Assembly (NCBI GenBank): GCA_020630575.1
Contig: JAHDBD010000021.1
Span: forward strand, 1 to 64,000
Direction of reading: 5' to 3'
Length of the DNA stretch: 64,000 bases
Source: Bernardetia sp.
GTDB lineage: Bacteria; Bacteroidota; Bacteroidia; Cytophagales; Bernardetiaceae
Made by a program: the position numbers and the translations under genes. The notes below the pieces were generated by a model. That model saw only the letters and a list, made by a program, of their open reading frames with translations. It was not told where the DNA came from and did not search any database. Below, piece after piece: positions 8,497 to 16,713 of the stretch. Each line of letters opens with the position of its first letter. Within the stretch, counting starts at the first letter, position 1.

Positions 8497-8745
8497 ATGA
8501 ATAAAGAAGAATACAAAACACTAAGCCAAGAAGATAAACTAAAATATTGGTCAGGCACACTTCATCAAGAAATGCGTTGGAATGTAGAAAGTGGAATTGA
8601 TGCGTATGCTATTTTTTCCAAAGAGTGGCTACAAAAAATCAAAATATTTGAACCAAATATAGAAGAGCTCCTCAAAGAAGTTATTGAAGAATACTGGAAA
8701 AATTATTGGAATGAACAAAAAATATGGAGAGCATTAGAAACCTAA
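8497..8745 (+). CDS. Hypothetical small acidic protein
   Basis: 82 residues, Trp-rich (six Trp) and Glu/Lys-rich, predicted all-helical, no signal peptide or membrane segment. It follows the channel gene by 35 nt on the same strand and may be co-transcribed. I do not recognise the family. Confidence 0.55.
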   Translation: MNKEEYKTLSQEDKLKYWSGTLHQEMRWNVESGIDAYAIFSKEWLQKIKIFEPNIEELLKEVIEEYWKNYWNEQKIWRALET

Positions 8746-8845
8746 ACTCTCTACTTTTTCTTATCTCACTATTAAAGATTCTATCCTCTCAAAAAACTCA
8801 TTCATCTAACTTAATTTACATATTATCAATAATTTACTTAGATAA

Positions 8846-8872
8846 TTGATAAAAAATGCTAACTTAGACTTG
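8846..8872 (+). promoter_or_regulatory. Weak predicted promoter upstream of cheR
   Basis: TTG at 8846-8848, 16-nt spacer, TAGACTTG at 8865-8872 (7 of 8 to TAnnTTTG). The spacer is one base shorter than usual. It lies about 95 nt before the cheR start and would head the signalling block. Confidence 0.28.
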
Positions 8873-8968
8873 TAAAGTTTAAAAGAAGCATGTACTTTGC
8901 CTAATAAACCTTAAAACTAGCATTAACTAGTTTTTCAAGAAATGAGATAATAACTTAAAACTTCCCTT

Positions 8969-9805
8969 ATGTCTGCAAATATGGGCGAAATAGAAATAGC
9001 CGAACTACGCAAACTGACGACTTTTATCAAAGATAAATTTGATTATAACTTTAAAGATTATGCTATGTCGTCTTTTCGAAGACGTATTAAGCGTATGCTT
9101 GATTTGTATAAACTTCAAACTGTCGACGAACTAATTCATATTTTAAATACAAAAGAAGGATTTTTTGAGGAGTTCGTTTCTGAATTGACTGTAAATGTTA
9201 CTGAAATGTTTCGTGACCCTACTTTTTGGCGTGTCTTACGTGAGCATATCATTCCTAACATTATGCTCAATCATAACAAAATAAGTATTTGGCATGCAGG
9301 CTGCTCCTCAGGAGAAGAAATTGTTTCTATGTCTATTGTTTTAGATGAGATGGGAATTTTGGATAAGGCTAAAATTGTAGCGACAGATATTGACCGTTCT
9401 ATTATTGCAAAGGCAAAAGAAGGGCGTTATCCTCTAAAACACATGGAGGTAAATCGCAAGAATTATTTGCGTTATCAAGGTAAATACTCTTTAGAAAAAT
9501 ATTATACAGAAGTTGGTTCAGAGGCTGTAATTAATAAGTCTCTTTTAGAAAATGTATCATATCGCAAACACGATTTGGTACAGGGAAGTGTTTTTTCAAA
9601 GTTTGATTTAGTTTTGTGTAGAAATGTAATGATTTATTTTAATCAAACTCTACAAAATCAGGTGTTACACCGTTTGCATGAGAGTTTATTCAAATATGGA
9701 TATTTGGTAATTGGCTCAAAGGAATCTTTAATTTGGTGTGATATTGCTCATAAATTCATTGTTGTCAATAATGAAGAGAAAATTTACAAGAAAATTAAAG
9801 ATTAA
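8969..9805 (+). CDS. cheR: CheR-type S-adenosylmethionine-dependent protein-glutamate methyltransferase
   Basis: 278 residues, full CheR length. Residues 1-75 are the helical N-terminal substrate-recognition domain with the basic SFRRRIKRM helix. The catalytic domain has NVTEMFRDP, the SAM loop AGCSSGEE (Ser for the usual Thr), the acidic ATDID strand and the CheR signature DLVLCRNVMIYF. CheR methylates Glu side chains of chemoreceptors, yet there is no MCP, CheW or CheA gene in the window. It is followed 108 nt later by a CheB catalytic domain, so a complete methylation/demethylation pair is present. The substrate here is unknown. Confidence 0.9.
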   Translation: MSANMGEIEIAELRKLTTFIKDKFDYNFKDYAMSSFRRRIKRMLDLYKLQTVDELIHILNTKEGFFEEFVSELTVNVTEMFRDPTFWRVLREHIIPNIMLNHNKISIWHAGCSSGEEIVSMSIVLDEMGILDKAKIVATDIDRSIIAKAKEGRYPLKHMEVNRKNYLRYQGKYSLEKYYTEVGSEAVINKSLLENVSYRKHDLVQGSVFSKFDLVLCRNVMIYFNQTLQNQVLHRLHESLFKYGYLVIGSKESLIWCDIAHKFIVVNNEEKIYKKIKD

Positions 9806-9913
9806 TCTATTTCTTTATTTTCAATAATCTGATTTCTAAATTATACATTTTTTTTTGTATAAAAATATTTAACTATTCTTTTTTAAGCTACTAGCAAGCT
9901 AATTTTGAGCTAA

Positions 9914-10513
9914 ATGGTAAAAGAAACACATATTACAAATAAGTACAAGGCAATCGTAATTGGAGGTTCGGCAGGAAGTTTTCAGCCTATGGTTCAGATT
10001 CTTTCTTCTATTCCTCGTGAGTTTCCATTGCCTATATTTCTGTGTTTGCATCGGCTCAAACATGTACGTCATGGTTTTGTAGAAGCTCTTTCTATAAAAA
10101 GTCAGAAAGAAATCATTGAACCCATGGACAAAGAAAGTATTAAAAAAGGACTTGTTTATTTAGCTCCAGCTAACTATCACATGGCAGTAGAATTAGGAAA
10201 TTCTGTATCTCTAAACACAGAAGATTTAATAAACAACTCTCGTCCTGCAATAGATATTACTTTTGAGTCGGCTGCTTATGTCTATCGTGACAAACTTATA
10301 GGTATTTTACTTTCAGGAGCAAATAAAGATGGTGCAGCAGGAATGCAAAAAATAAAATATAGAAAAGGTCTTACTATTATTCAAGATATCGAAGAAAGTA
10401 TGATTAATGCAATGCCATTGGCTGCAAAAAATATCGTAGATATTGATTATGAATTAAAGGTAGATGAAATTATAAGTTTTTTATTGAAACTAAATAAAAT
10501 CTATCAACAATAA
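9914..10513 (+). CDS. cheB: CheB-type protein-glutamate methylesterase lacking a receiver domain
   Basis: 199 residues, only the catalytic domain. The catalytic triad is visible: Ser19 in GGSAG, His46 in CLHRL and Asp139 in ANKDGAAGM. Classical CheB (about 350 residues) carries an N-terminal response-regulator receiver that gates activity; it is absent here, so this enzyme is either constitutive or controlled by partner binding. It reverses CheR methylation of Glu residues. The spacing (108 nt after cheR, 61 nt before the GAF gene) fits one operon. A perfect TAnnTTTG at 9900-9907 lacks a -33 partner and is too near the start codon to be convincing. Confidence 0.9.
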   Translation: MVKETHITNKYKAIVIGGSAGSFQPMVQILSSIPREFPLPIFLCLHRLKHVRHGFVEALSIKSQKEIIEPMDKESIKKGLVYLAPANYHMAVELGNSVSLNTEDLINNSRPAIDITFESAAYVYRDKLIGILLSGANKDGAAGMQKIKYRKGLTIIQDIEESMINAMPLAAKNIVDIDYELKVDEIISFLLKLNKIYQQ

Positions 10514-10574
10514 ACACAGAAAATGTAGCATGCTCTTTTAACGAGTATAAAAAGAATTAAATTTTTAAGAATAA

Positions 10575-11363
10575 ATGAAAAAATTCTTTCAAAATAGCAT
10601 TTGGTTTGGTTTGGCTGTAGGAATATATGCCATTGGTATTTTTGTATCTGGATTTTTATTGCTTAGATTAAGTGAGACAATTTCAGGAGCAGGAATTTCA
10701 GATGAAAACAGTAACTTTTTGATGATTTTTATCCTTTCAGAACTGTTATTAGGACTTATTCTAATGGTTGCTTTTTATGTACAATGGCAACGCAAGCAAG
10801 CACAAGGAGATATTATTTATGTAGATAGGTATGTAAATGAAGACACACAAGAATCAGAAATAACTACAAAAACTTCAGATTGGAATAACGAAAGAATCAT
10901 TTTATCAAACATTCTCAAAAACCCTAATAAATCACAGTCTGCAAATGATATTCTTAAACATATTTGCAATGAATTAGAAGCTGTTTCAGGAGCATTTTAT
11001 ATAGCTCATATAGAAACAGACTCAAGAAAAATTGAACTCGTAGCTGCTTATGCTTTTGCTTTGCCTGATAGTCACACATTATTCTATGAATTTGGAGAAG
11101 GAATTGCTGGACAAGTAGCTAAAATAGCACAAAAAACATATATTAAAGACATTCCAAAAGGGTATCTAAATGTACTTTCAGGTTTAGGAGAAAGCCAACC
11201 TTCTGTTCTTTTGGCTGTTCCAATTCAACAAGACAATACAAAAAAAGACATAAAAGAAAATCCTGTAAAAGGAGTAATTGAACTCGCTTCATTCAAGGAT
11301 TTTACTAACTCAGAGAAAGAATACATAGACAAAGTGGCTGATTTAGTTGCCAAACATTTATAA
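10575..11363 (+). CDS. Membrane-anchored GAF domain protein
   Basis: 262 residues. Two transmembrane helices (about 7-29 and 47-68) form an N-terminal hairpin; residues 105-262 form a cytoplasmic GAF domain. The GAF shares the arrangement FGEGIAGQVA, IPKGYL, GLGES, AVPI, GVIELA with the GAF inside the next gene (11432), so the two are paralogous sensors. No output domain is attached, so it presumably signals by protein contact with the phosphatase or methylation enzymes. It begins 61 nt after cheB and ends 68 nt before the large sensor. Confidence 0.8.
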   Translation: MKKFFQNSIWFGLAVGIYAIGIFVSGFLLLRLSETISGAGISDENSNFLMIFILSELLLGLILMVAFYVQWQRKQAQGDIIYVDRYVNEDTQESEITTKTSDWNNERIILSNILKNPNKSQSANDILKHICNELEAVSGAFYIAHIETDSRKIELVAAYAFALPDSHTLFYEFGEGIAGQVAKIAQKTYIKDIPKGYLNVLSGLGESQPSVLLAVPIQQDNTKKDIKENPVKGVIELASFKDFTNSEKEYIDKVADLVAKHL

Positions 11364-11431
11364 AATTTAAAATTATTGTTTACTTTTAAGAATAAATCTA
11401 ACCTGTTAATTATTCTTTTTAATTAATTTCT

Positions 11432-14400
11432 ATGCGCAATCGATTCAGCATTCGTAACAAAATCACGACACTACTCTTAGCAGTGGTGCTTATGGCTGCA
11501 TTGGTACTTAGTTTAGTTTCATACAATAGGGGTAAAGAAGCTGTCGAACAGCGTTATTGGCAAAATCTTAAAGTAATCAATACACTTAAGAGCAAAGAAA
11601 TCCAAGGTGTTTTTTCACAAATTAGTTCTCATGTTGGTTTACTTCAAGAATATTCGGCTGTCTTACAATCACTTCGTAGTGTAAATACAATTAATGAAAA
11701 TAAATACACAGATACACTACAAAGTAAACTTAGAAATCAATTAGATGACTCTTTGCTTCCGTTTCAAAAGACGTATAATTACCCAAATTTAGTTTTGGTA
11801 AATAAAGATGGGCGAATAATTTATAAAACCAATCCAGCAGCTGATTATCTCATTTTTGGTAGAATATATGACCGTTATCAAGTTCTCTTAACTCATGCCA
11901 ATGATGGTATTTATTTTAATGAACCAAGAATAGCAAAAGAGCTTTCAGGGACTCCTAGCAGAATGGAAGCTATTGCACCTATTTATGACCCTAAACAAAA
12001 TTATTTAATTATCGGATATATCATCGCAGAACTTGATATGGACGTAGTTTATGATGTAGTCGCAGACACAACAGGATTAGGACAAACAGGAGAAATTGTT
12101 TTAGCAAGGCAAAAAAGTGCTACTACACTTACCTTTTTGAATGACTTGAAGGAACAGAGAGCCAATACACCCAAAATTATAGGAGATGGCAAAGCTGAGG
12201 GCTTAGAAAGAGCTTTAAAAGAAAAAACAACAGGATACGGATTTTCAATAGATTATAAAGGAACTGAAACTCTTGCAGCATGGAATTATATCGAACCTGT
12301 TGGCTGGGGAATAGTTACTCAAGTAGACAAAAGTGCTGTTGAAAGTGATCTGAATGGACTTGTTATCGCATTTATATTGACAGGAGCAGTTATTATTATT
12401 GTAGCTGGTGGTCTTGCTTTTGGTTTTTCTACTGTTCTTACTCGTCCTATTGAACGTTTACAAGTTGTATTAGGAATTGTAGCAAAAGGAGAATTACCAA
12501 AAGAAATTAAGAGAGAAACCAATGATGAGATTGGTCAGATGACAGAAGCAGTCAATAATTTGGTTCAAGCTCTAAAACGAACGGCAGACTTTGCGTATCA
12601 AATTGGAAAAGGTAATTACAAAGCCTCTTTTCGCCCAATGGGAGATAATGATACCTTTGGGAATGCCTTGATTACAATGAGAGATAGCATTCAAGATGCT
12701 GATAGCAAAGACAAACAAAGAAACTGGATTGTATCAGGCGTTGCAGAAGTAGGACAAATTTTACGTGAATATCAAACTATTGAACTTCTTTCAGAAAAAA
12801 TTATAGCTTTTATCACCGAAAAAATAAATGCTGTTCAGGGTAGCTTTTATGTTGTAGAAGAAGATGAAATTACACAAGAAAATACAATTGAAGTAAGTGC
12901 AACCTATGCCTATCACAAAAGAAAATACCTTAAAAAATCATTTCGTTTTGCAGAAGGACTAGTTGGGCAAGCAGCCATTGAGCAAGATATTATCCTTCGT
13001 ACAGAAATTCCTGATAACTATATGACCATTAGTTCAGGACTTTTAGGAGAACAAAAGCCTAAAGCACTACTTATTGTCCCTCTAATTACTGATGAGAAAG
13101 TATATGGAGTGATGGAATTTGCAGGTCTTTCTCGTTTTACGGATACAGAAGTAAATTTTGTTCGTGAGATTAGTATCATCATTGCAAGAACAATTTTTAA
13201 TATAAAAGTAAACGATCGTACTATTTCTCTTCTTCAGGAATCTCAACAAATGAGTGAAGAACTTCAATTACAACAGGAAGTTTTGCGTCAAAATGCTGAA
13301 GAAATGGAATCAACACAAGAAGAACTCCGTAAATCCAATGCACGACTAGAAGAGCAAATTTTGGAAGTAAATCGTACCCAAAAACGTATGCAGGTACTAT
13401 TAGAAAACGCCTCAGAGGTAATTACGATTTACGAAAAAAACGGAAAAGTACGTTATATAAGTCCTTCAATAGAATCTATTTTAGGTTATGAGCAGTCTGA
13501 ACTTATAGGAACAAATGACGTAGATAATGTTCAAGAAGGAAGTAAGGATGCCTTTAGACAACTTTTTGAAAACCTTTTGGAACATCCAGACGAAAATATT
13601 ACCATTCAATACGAATATCGTAAGAAAAATGGAGATGCTGTTTGGCTAGAAGCCACAGGAACGAATCGTTTGAGCGACCCAGCTATTAGAGGAATCGTTA
13701 TAAACTCTAGAGACATTACAGAGCGAAGACGTGCCGAACAAGAATCCCGTATGCGTGGACAAATGCAAGCACTATCTGAAAATTCGCCTGACCTTATCAT
13801 GCGTATTAATCCAGAAGGAAAGATTTTTTATATCAATCCAACTATTAAGAACCTTACAGGTTTAGAACCTTCTACACTGACAAATAAAATGATGAGAGGT
13901 TCTGAATTACCTATTGCCATTGTTAAAAGAATAGAAGAAATTACAGAAAAAGTAAATCGAACAGGAAACAAAGTTCTTAGAGAATTAGAAATTGATTCTG
14001 TTGCAGGTGAGCGTGTCATGCAAACGACAGCCATTCCAGAATATAATGATCAAGCGTATTTAGAATCTATTCTAGTCGTTTCTCATGATATTACAGAGCG
14101 CAAACGAACTGAGTTTGAGGTAAGAGAAACCAACCGTAAAATCTCAGAAAGCATCAATTATGCAAGACGTATTCAAGGTGCAATCTTGCCTGAAAGTCGT
14201 CATTTGCAAAGTATTTTCCCAGACTCATTTATCTTTTACAAGCCTAGAGATATTGTAAGTGGAGATTTTCCTTGGTATGTACAAAAAGGTGATGATGTAT
14301 ATATTGCAGCCGTTGATTGTACAGGACATGGAGTACCAGGAGCTTTGATTTCACTTATTGGCTATTTTATTCTAAATGAAATTTTGAGTTCTAGTCAAAC

Positions 14401-14899
14401 GATTCTATCTCCAGCTCAAATATTAGACAGACTTAATAAAGGCGTTGCACAAACTTTACGACAAGATACTGAAGGAAATACAAAAGATGGTATGGATATC
14501 GCTCTTTGTCGTATTAATAGAAAGCAAAACAAAGTAGAATTTGCTGGAGCGCATCGTCCTTTATATGTTTTACCAAAAGAAGGAAAATTAATACAGATAA
14601 AAGGTGATAGAAAGCCGATTGGTGGAGGTGCTATTTATAGCAAGTCTGATGATTTTAATAATCATAGTCAAAAAATTTCAAAAGGAGATTCAATTTATAT
14701 TTTCTCTGATGGTCTGCCTGACCAATTTGGAGGAGATGAGGATAAAAAGTTTTCATCTAAGCAAATTAGAGATATTTTGATAGAAAACAGAACACAAAGT
14801 ATGGAAGAAATGCACCTTACCTTCGAAACTCGTTTTGAGCAGTGGATGGGTAATAGCAAACAAATCGATGATATTTTGATGATAGGCATTAAATTTTAA
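11432..14899 (+). CDS. SiaA-like sensor phosphatase: Cache, HAMP, GAF, two PAS, PP2C/SpoIIE
   Basis: 1155 residues. Order: TM1 (about 12-30); periplasmic Cache-type ligand domain (to about 305); TM2 (309-333); HAMP (335-385) with a second HAMP-like stretch to about 430; GAF (436-590); coiled coil (604-653); PAS1 (653-770); PAS2 (777-895), each ending in DITER; SpoIIE/PP2C phosphatase (906-1155). The Mn/Mg-binding aspartates are intact: SGD with Asp945, DCTGHG, FSDGLPDQ and the C-terminal DD. Pseudomonas SiaA is Cache-HAMP-PP2C, so this is an enlarged version with three extra cytoplasmic sensors. Likely substrate: the SiaC-like protein at 15961. Confidence 0.88.
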   Translation: MRNRFSIRNKITTLLLAVVLMAALVLSLVSYNRGKEAVEQRYWQNLKVINTLKSKEIQGVFSQISSHVGLLQEYSAVLQSLRSVNTINENKYTDTLQSKLRNQLDDSLLPFQKTYNYPNLVLVNKDGRIIYKTNPAADYLIFGRIYDRYQVLLTHANDGIYFNEPRIAKELSGTPSRMEAIAPIYDPKQNYLIIGYIIAELDMDVVYDVVADTTGLGQTGEIVLARQKSATTLTFLNDLKEQRANTPKIIGDGKAEGLERALKEKTTGYGFSIDYKGTETLAAWNYIEPVGWGIVTQVDKSAVESDLNGLVIAFILTGAVIIIVAGGLAFGFSTVLTRPIERLQVVLGIVAKGELPKEIKRETNDEIGQMTEAVNNLVQALKRTADFAYQIGKGNYKASFRPMGDNDTFGNALITMRDSIQDADSKDKQRNWIVSGVAEVGQILREYQTIELLSEKIIAFITEKINAVQGSFYVVEEDEITQENTIEVSATYAYHKRKYLKKSFRFAEGLVGQAAIEQDIILRTEIPDNYMTISSGLLGEQKPKALLIVPLITDEKVYGVMEFAGLSRFTDTEVNFVREISIIIARTIFNIKVNDRTISLLQESQQMSEELQLQQEVLRQNAEEMESTQEELRKSNARLEEQILEVNRTQKRMQVLLENASEVITIYEKNGKVRYISPSIESILGYEQSELIGTNDVDNVQEGSKDAFRQLFENLLEHPDENITIQYEYRKKNGDAVWLEATGTNRLSDPAIRGIVINSRDITERRRAEQESRMRGQMQALSENSPDLIMRINPEGKIFYINPTIKNLTGLEPSTLTNKMMRGSELPIAIVKRIEEITEKVNRTGNKVLRELEIDSVAGERVMQTTAIPEYNDQAYLESILVVSHDITERKRTEFEVRETNRKISESINYARRIQGAILPESRHLQSIFPDSFIFYKPRDIVSGDFPWYVQKGDDVYIAAVDCTGHGVPGALISLIGYFILNEILSSSQTILSPAQILDRLNKGVAQTLRQDTEGNTKDGMDIALCRINRKQNKVEFAGAHRPLYVLPKEGKLIQIKGDRKPIGGGAIYSKSDDFNNHSQKISKGDSIYIFSDGLPDQFGGDEDKKFSSKQIRDILIENRTQSMEEMHLTFETRFEQWMGNSKQIDDILMIGIKF

Positions 14900-15263
14900 T
14901 AAACTTACGTTGAAATTCATTTGTATTTTTAACAAAATCAATGTCTTTTTTTAATTTATTTTAAATCAGCCTTTGTTCTTCTAATAATTTATCATAACTT
15001 AAAGGCATGTTTAAACCAAAAAGGAGTGAAGTTTAAAATACATATTGTATAAATAATGTTGATTTTCGCTGAAAAGCCCTTTTATTTGGACAAAACCTTT
15101 GCTTAGAACATTGTTTTCTATGTACATTTGTTAAACTGACTTATTAGCAGGTTTGTCAATGCAGATATTTTGACTCAACTATTTTACTTAATTGTTTTAA
15201 ATATAGACTCTAAATTTTTTAAAGATATTCTCAAGACATTTTCAAGATATTAAGCCACTAATT
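14900..15263. other. Intergenic region before siaB with a promoter
   Basis: 364 bp without a gene. It contains the predicted promoter listed at 15098-15130 and, near 15225-15250, two imperfect copies of AAGATATT separated by CTCAAGACATTTT. No terminator hairpin was found after the sensor gene, so read-through from upstream is possible. Confidence 0.5.
15098..15130 (+). promoter_or_regulatory. Predicted Bacteroidetes promoter for the siaB-siaC unit
   Basis: TTTG at 15098-15101, a 21-nt spacer, then TACATTTG at 15123-15130, an exact TAnnTTTG -7 box. Predicted start about 15137, leaving a leader of roughly 127 nt before the siaB-like start codon. Confidence 0.5.
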
Positions 15264-15845
15264 ATGAAATATATTTATGACTTACATAAAGTTATGCTCA
15301 AACAAAGCTTGCTTTTGGTATATGAAGGCGAGTTTAGTCAAGAAATAACCAAGGCTGTTTTGGCAATGGCAGAACGTAATATGGACTCCTTTGGCGAACA
15401 GCGTAAAGTCAAGACAAAGGTTTTTAATGTCATGGTAGAAGACCTGCAAAATATCTTTAAGCACTCTCAAAGTTATCAAGAAGAAATTTATGGAAAGAAT
15501 AATGCTATTTTTTCTTTAGCCAAAACAGACGACCATTATTTTGTTCTCTCTGGAAATCCTCTATTTACAAGTGAAGTAGCAGCTCTAAAAAATCGTCTTG
15601 AAGAGATTAATTTATTAGATGCAGCTGGTCTGAAAGAAGAATACAAACGTATTATCAAAAGTAAAAAAGGAGTTGGGAAAGAAGGACTTTCTGATAAAGG
15701 AGGTGCAGGACTTGGATTCATTGACATGGCTCGTAAATCAGGTAATAAAATTCGTTTTGATTTTGAAAAAATTAACGACGAACTTTCATTTTTCTCTCTT
15801 CGCATGACTATTAACCGTAATCCTGATGCAGAAGGAGATGATTAA
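15264..15845 (+). CDS. SiaB-family protein kinase (DUF6272, GHKL-like)
   Basis: 193 residues. The GHKL ATPase elements are present: an N-box helix with EDLQNIFKHS (about 52-62) and a G-box GGAGLGF (about 147-153). This matches SiaB/DUF6272, single-domain kinases that phosphorylate SiaC-type STAS-like proteins in Pseudomonas. The gene sits between the PP2C sensor and the SiaC-like gene, the A-B-C order of the sia operon. In that system the kinase opposes the phosphatase to set the phosphorylation state of SiaC. Cytoplasmic. A separate promoter seems to lie upstream. Confidence 0.85.
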   Translation: MKYIYDLHKVMLKQSLLLVYEGEFSQEITKAVLAMAERNMDSFGEQRKVKTKVFNVMVEDLQNIFKHSQSYQEEIYGKNNAIFSLAKTDDHYFVLSGNPLFTSEVAALKNRLEEINLLDAAGLKEEYKRIIKSKKGVGKEGLSDKGGAGLGFIDMARKSGNKIRFDFEKINDELSFFSLRMTINRNPDAEGDD

Positions 15846-15960
15846 AACAAAATAGATATTTAAAAATTGTCAATAGGGTTTGACTTTTTCAAGATTCAAT
15901 ATATTATTTCAACTTACAACTCATTTTAGAATTTTATACTAAAAATACTCTATAAAGAAT

Positions 15961-16323
15961 ATGGACGTAATCAACTTAGAACCAACAGAAGACACTCCAA
16001 AAGTAATCTTAGACAAAGACCGTCAGGTATTCGAAATATCTGGTCGTTCTCTTCCAGAAGATGCTGCCGAATTTTATCAACCTATCTTAGATTGGTTAGA
16101 TGAATACGAAAATCAAGTAAATCCAGATACAAAATTTATGTTTAAGTTGGAATACTTCAATACAGCATCATCAAAACTTATCTTAGATATTCTTTCTAAG
16201 TTAGAAGAAATTGAAGGTGCATCTGTAATATGGTATTTTCACGAAGACGATGAAGATATGGAAGAAGCAGGAGAAGAGTTTTCTGATCTTGTAGACATTC
16301 CTTTTGACTTCAAAACCTATTAA
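15961..16323 (+). CDS. SiaC-family regulatory phosphoprotein (DUF1987)
   Basis: 120 residues, the family's normal size. The core motif YFNTASSK places a threonine at residue 68, the same number as the phosphorylated Thr68 of Pseudomonas aeruginosa SiaC. In that organism unphosphorylated SiaC activates the diguanylate cyclase SiaD; no GGDEF gene is present here, so the effector is probably different. The C-terminus is very acidic (DEDMEEAGEEFSD). It lies 115 nt after the siaB-like gene, and the next gene downstream is the TerB-ABC exporter. Confidence 0.88.
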   Translation: MDVINLEPTEDTPKVILDKDRQVFEISGRSLPEDAAEFYQPILDWLDEYENQVNPDTKFMFKLEYFNTASSKLILDILSKLEEIEGASVIWYFHEDDEDMEEAGEEFSDLVDIPFDFKTY

Positions 16324-16329
16324 ATCAAA

Positions 16330-16349
16330 ATAGCTTTTCATAAAGCTAT
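16330..16349 (+). terminator. Small hairpin after the siaC-like gene
   Basis: 8-bp perfect stem (16330-16337 with 16342-16349), loop TCAT, 6 nt after the stop codon; only a weak T tract follows at 16362-16366. A 13-bp A/T-only inverted repeat (16367-16379 with 16395-16407) comes next. May be a weak terminator or an RNA-stabilising 3' structure. Confidence 0.35.
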
Positions 16350-16469
16350 CTTAACTATGCGTTTTTATATAAAAATAATAATTCATTTGAAGTAATTATT
16401 TTTATATGAAGTTAATTTACACAAATTGTATAATATAAATTACCTTATTATCAGTAATTTAATTATTAA

Positions 16470-16499
16470 TTGTCAATTAGTTTTTATAGGGTAATTTCG
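16470..16499 (+). promoter_or_regulatory. Predicted promoter for the TerB-ABC gene
   Basis: TTG at 16470-16472, a 19-nt spacer, TAATTTCG at 16492-16499 (7 of 8 to the -7 consensus). Spacing is ideal. Predicted leader about 208 nt. Confidence 0.42.
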
Positions 16500-16713
16500 C
16501 TTAGTCTTCTCTATTCGAAGTTTGCCCTTTTATGCCTTTTAAGTAAAACTGTTTTACTAAATGTATACATGTATTAGATAAGGAATAGAAATCCAAAAAA
16601 GCACTAATTTTGAAATTACAAATCACTAATAATCACTATTTAAATTCGTAATTTTTAATTTGTAATTAGCTTCGCTATTTTAACAAATCGTAATTGTTTC
16701 TAAAGAATAGAAT

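Larger units (their letters stand above)
16324..16713. other. 390-bp intergenic region upstream of the ABC exporter
   Basis: Contains the hairpins after siaC, a predicted promoter (16470-16499), an isolated exact TAnnTTTG at 16605-16612 without a -33 partner, two copies of AATCACT (16621-16627 and 16631-16637) and a heptamer array at 16643-16670 (AATTCGT, AATTTTT, AATTTGT, AATTAGC). No ORF worth calling. Confidence 0.6.

Noticed and set aside
9900..9907. Exact TAnnTTTG upstream of cheB
   Set aside because: It is only 6 bp from the start codon and lacks a TTG 17-23 nt upstream, so it is probably chance in an A+T-rich spacer.
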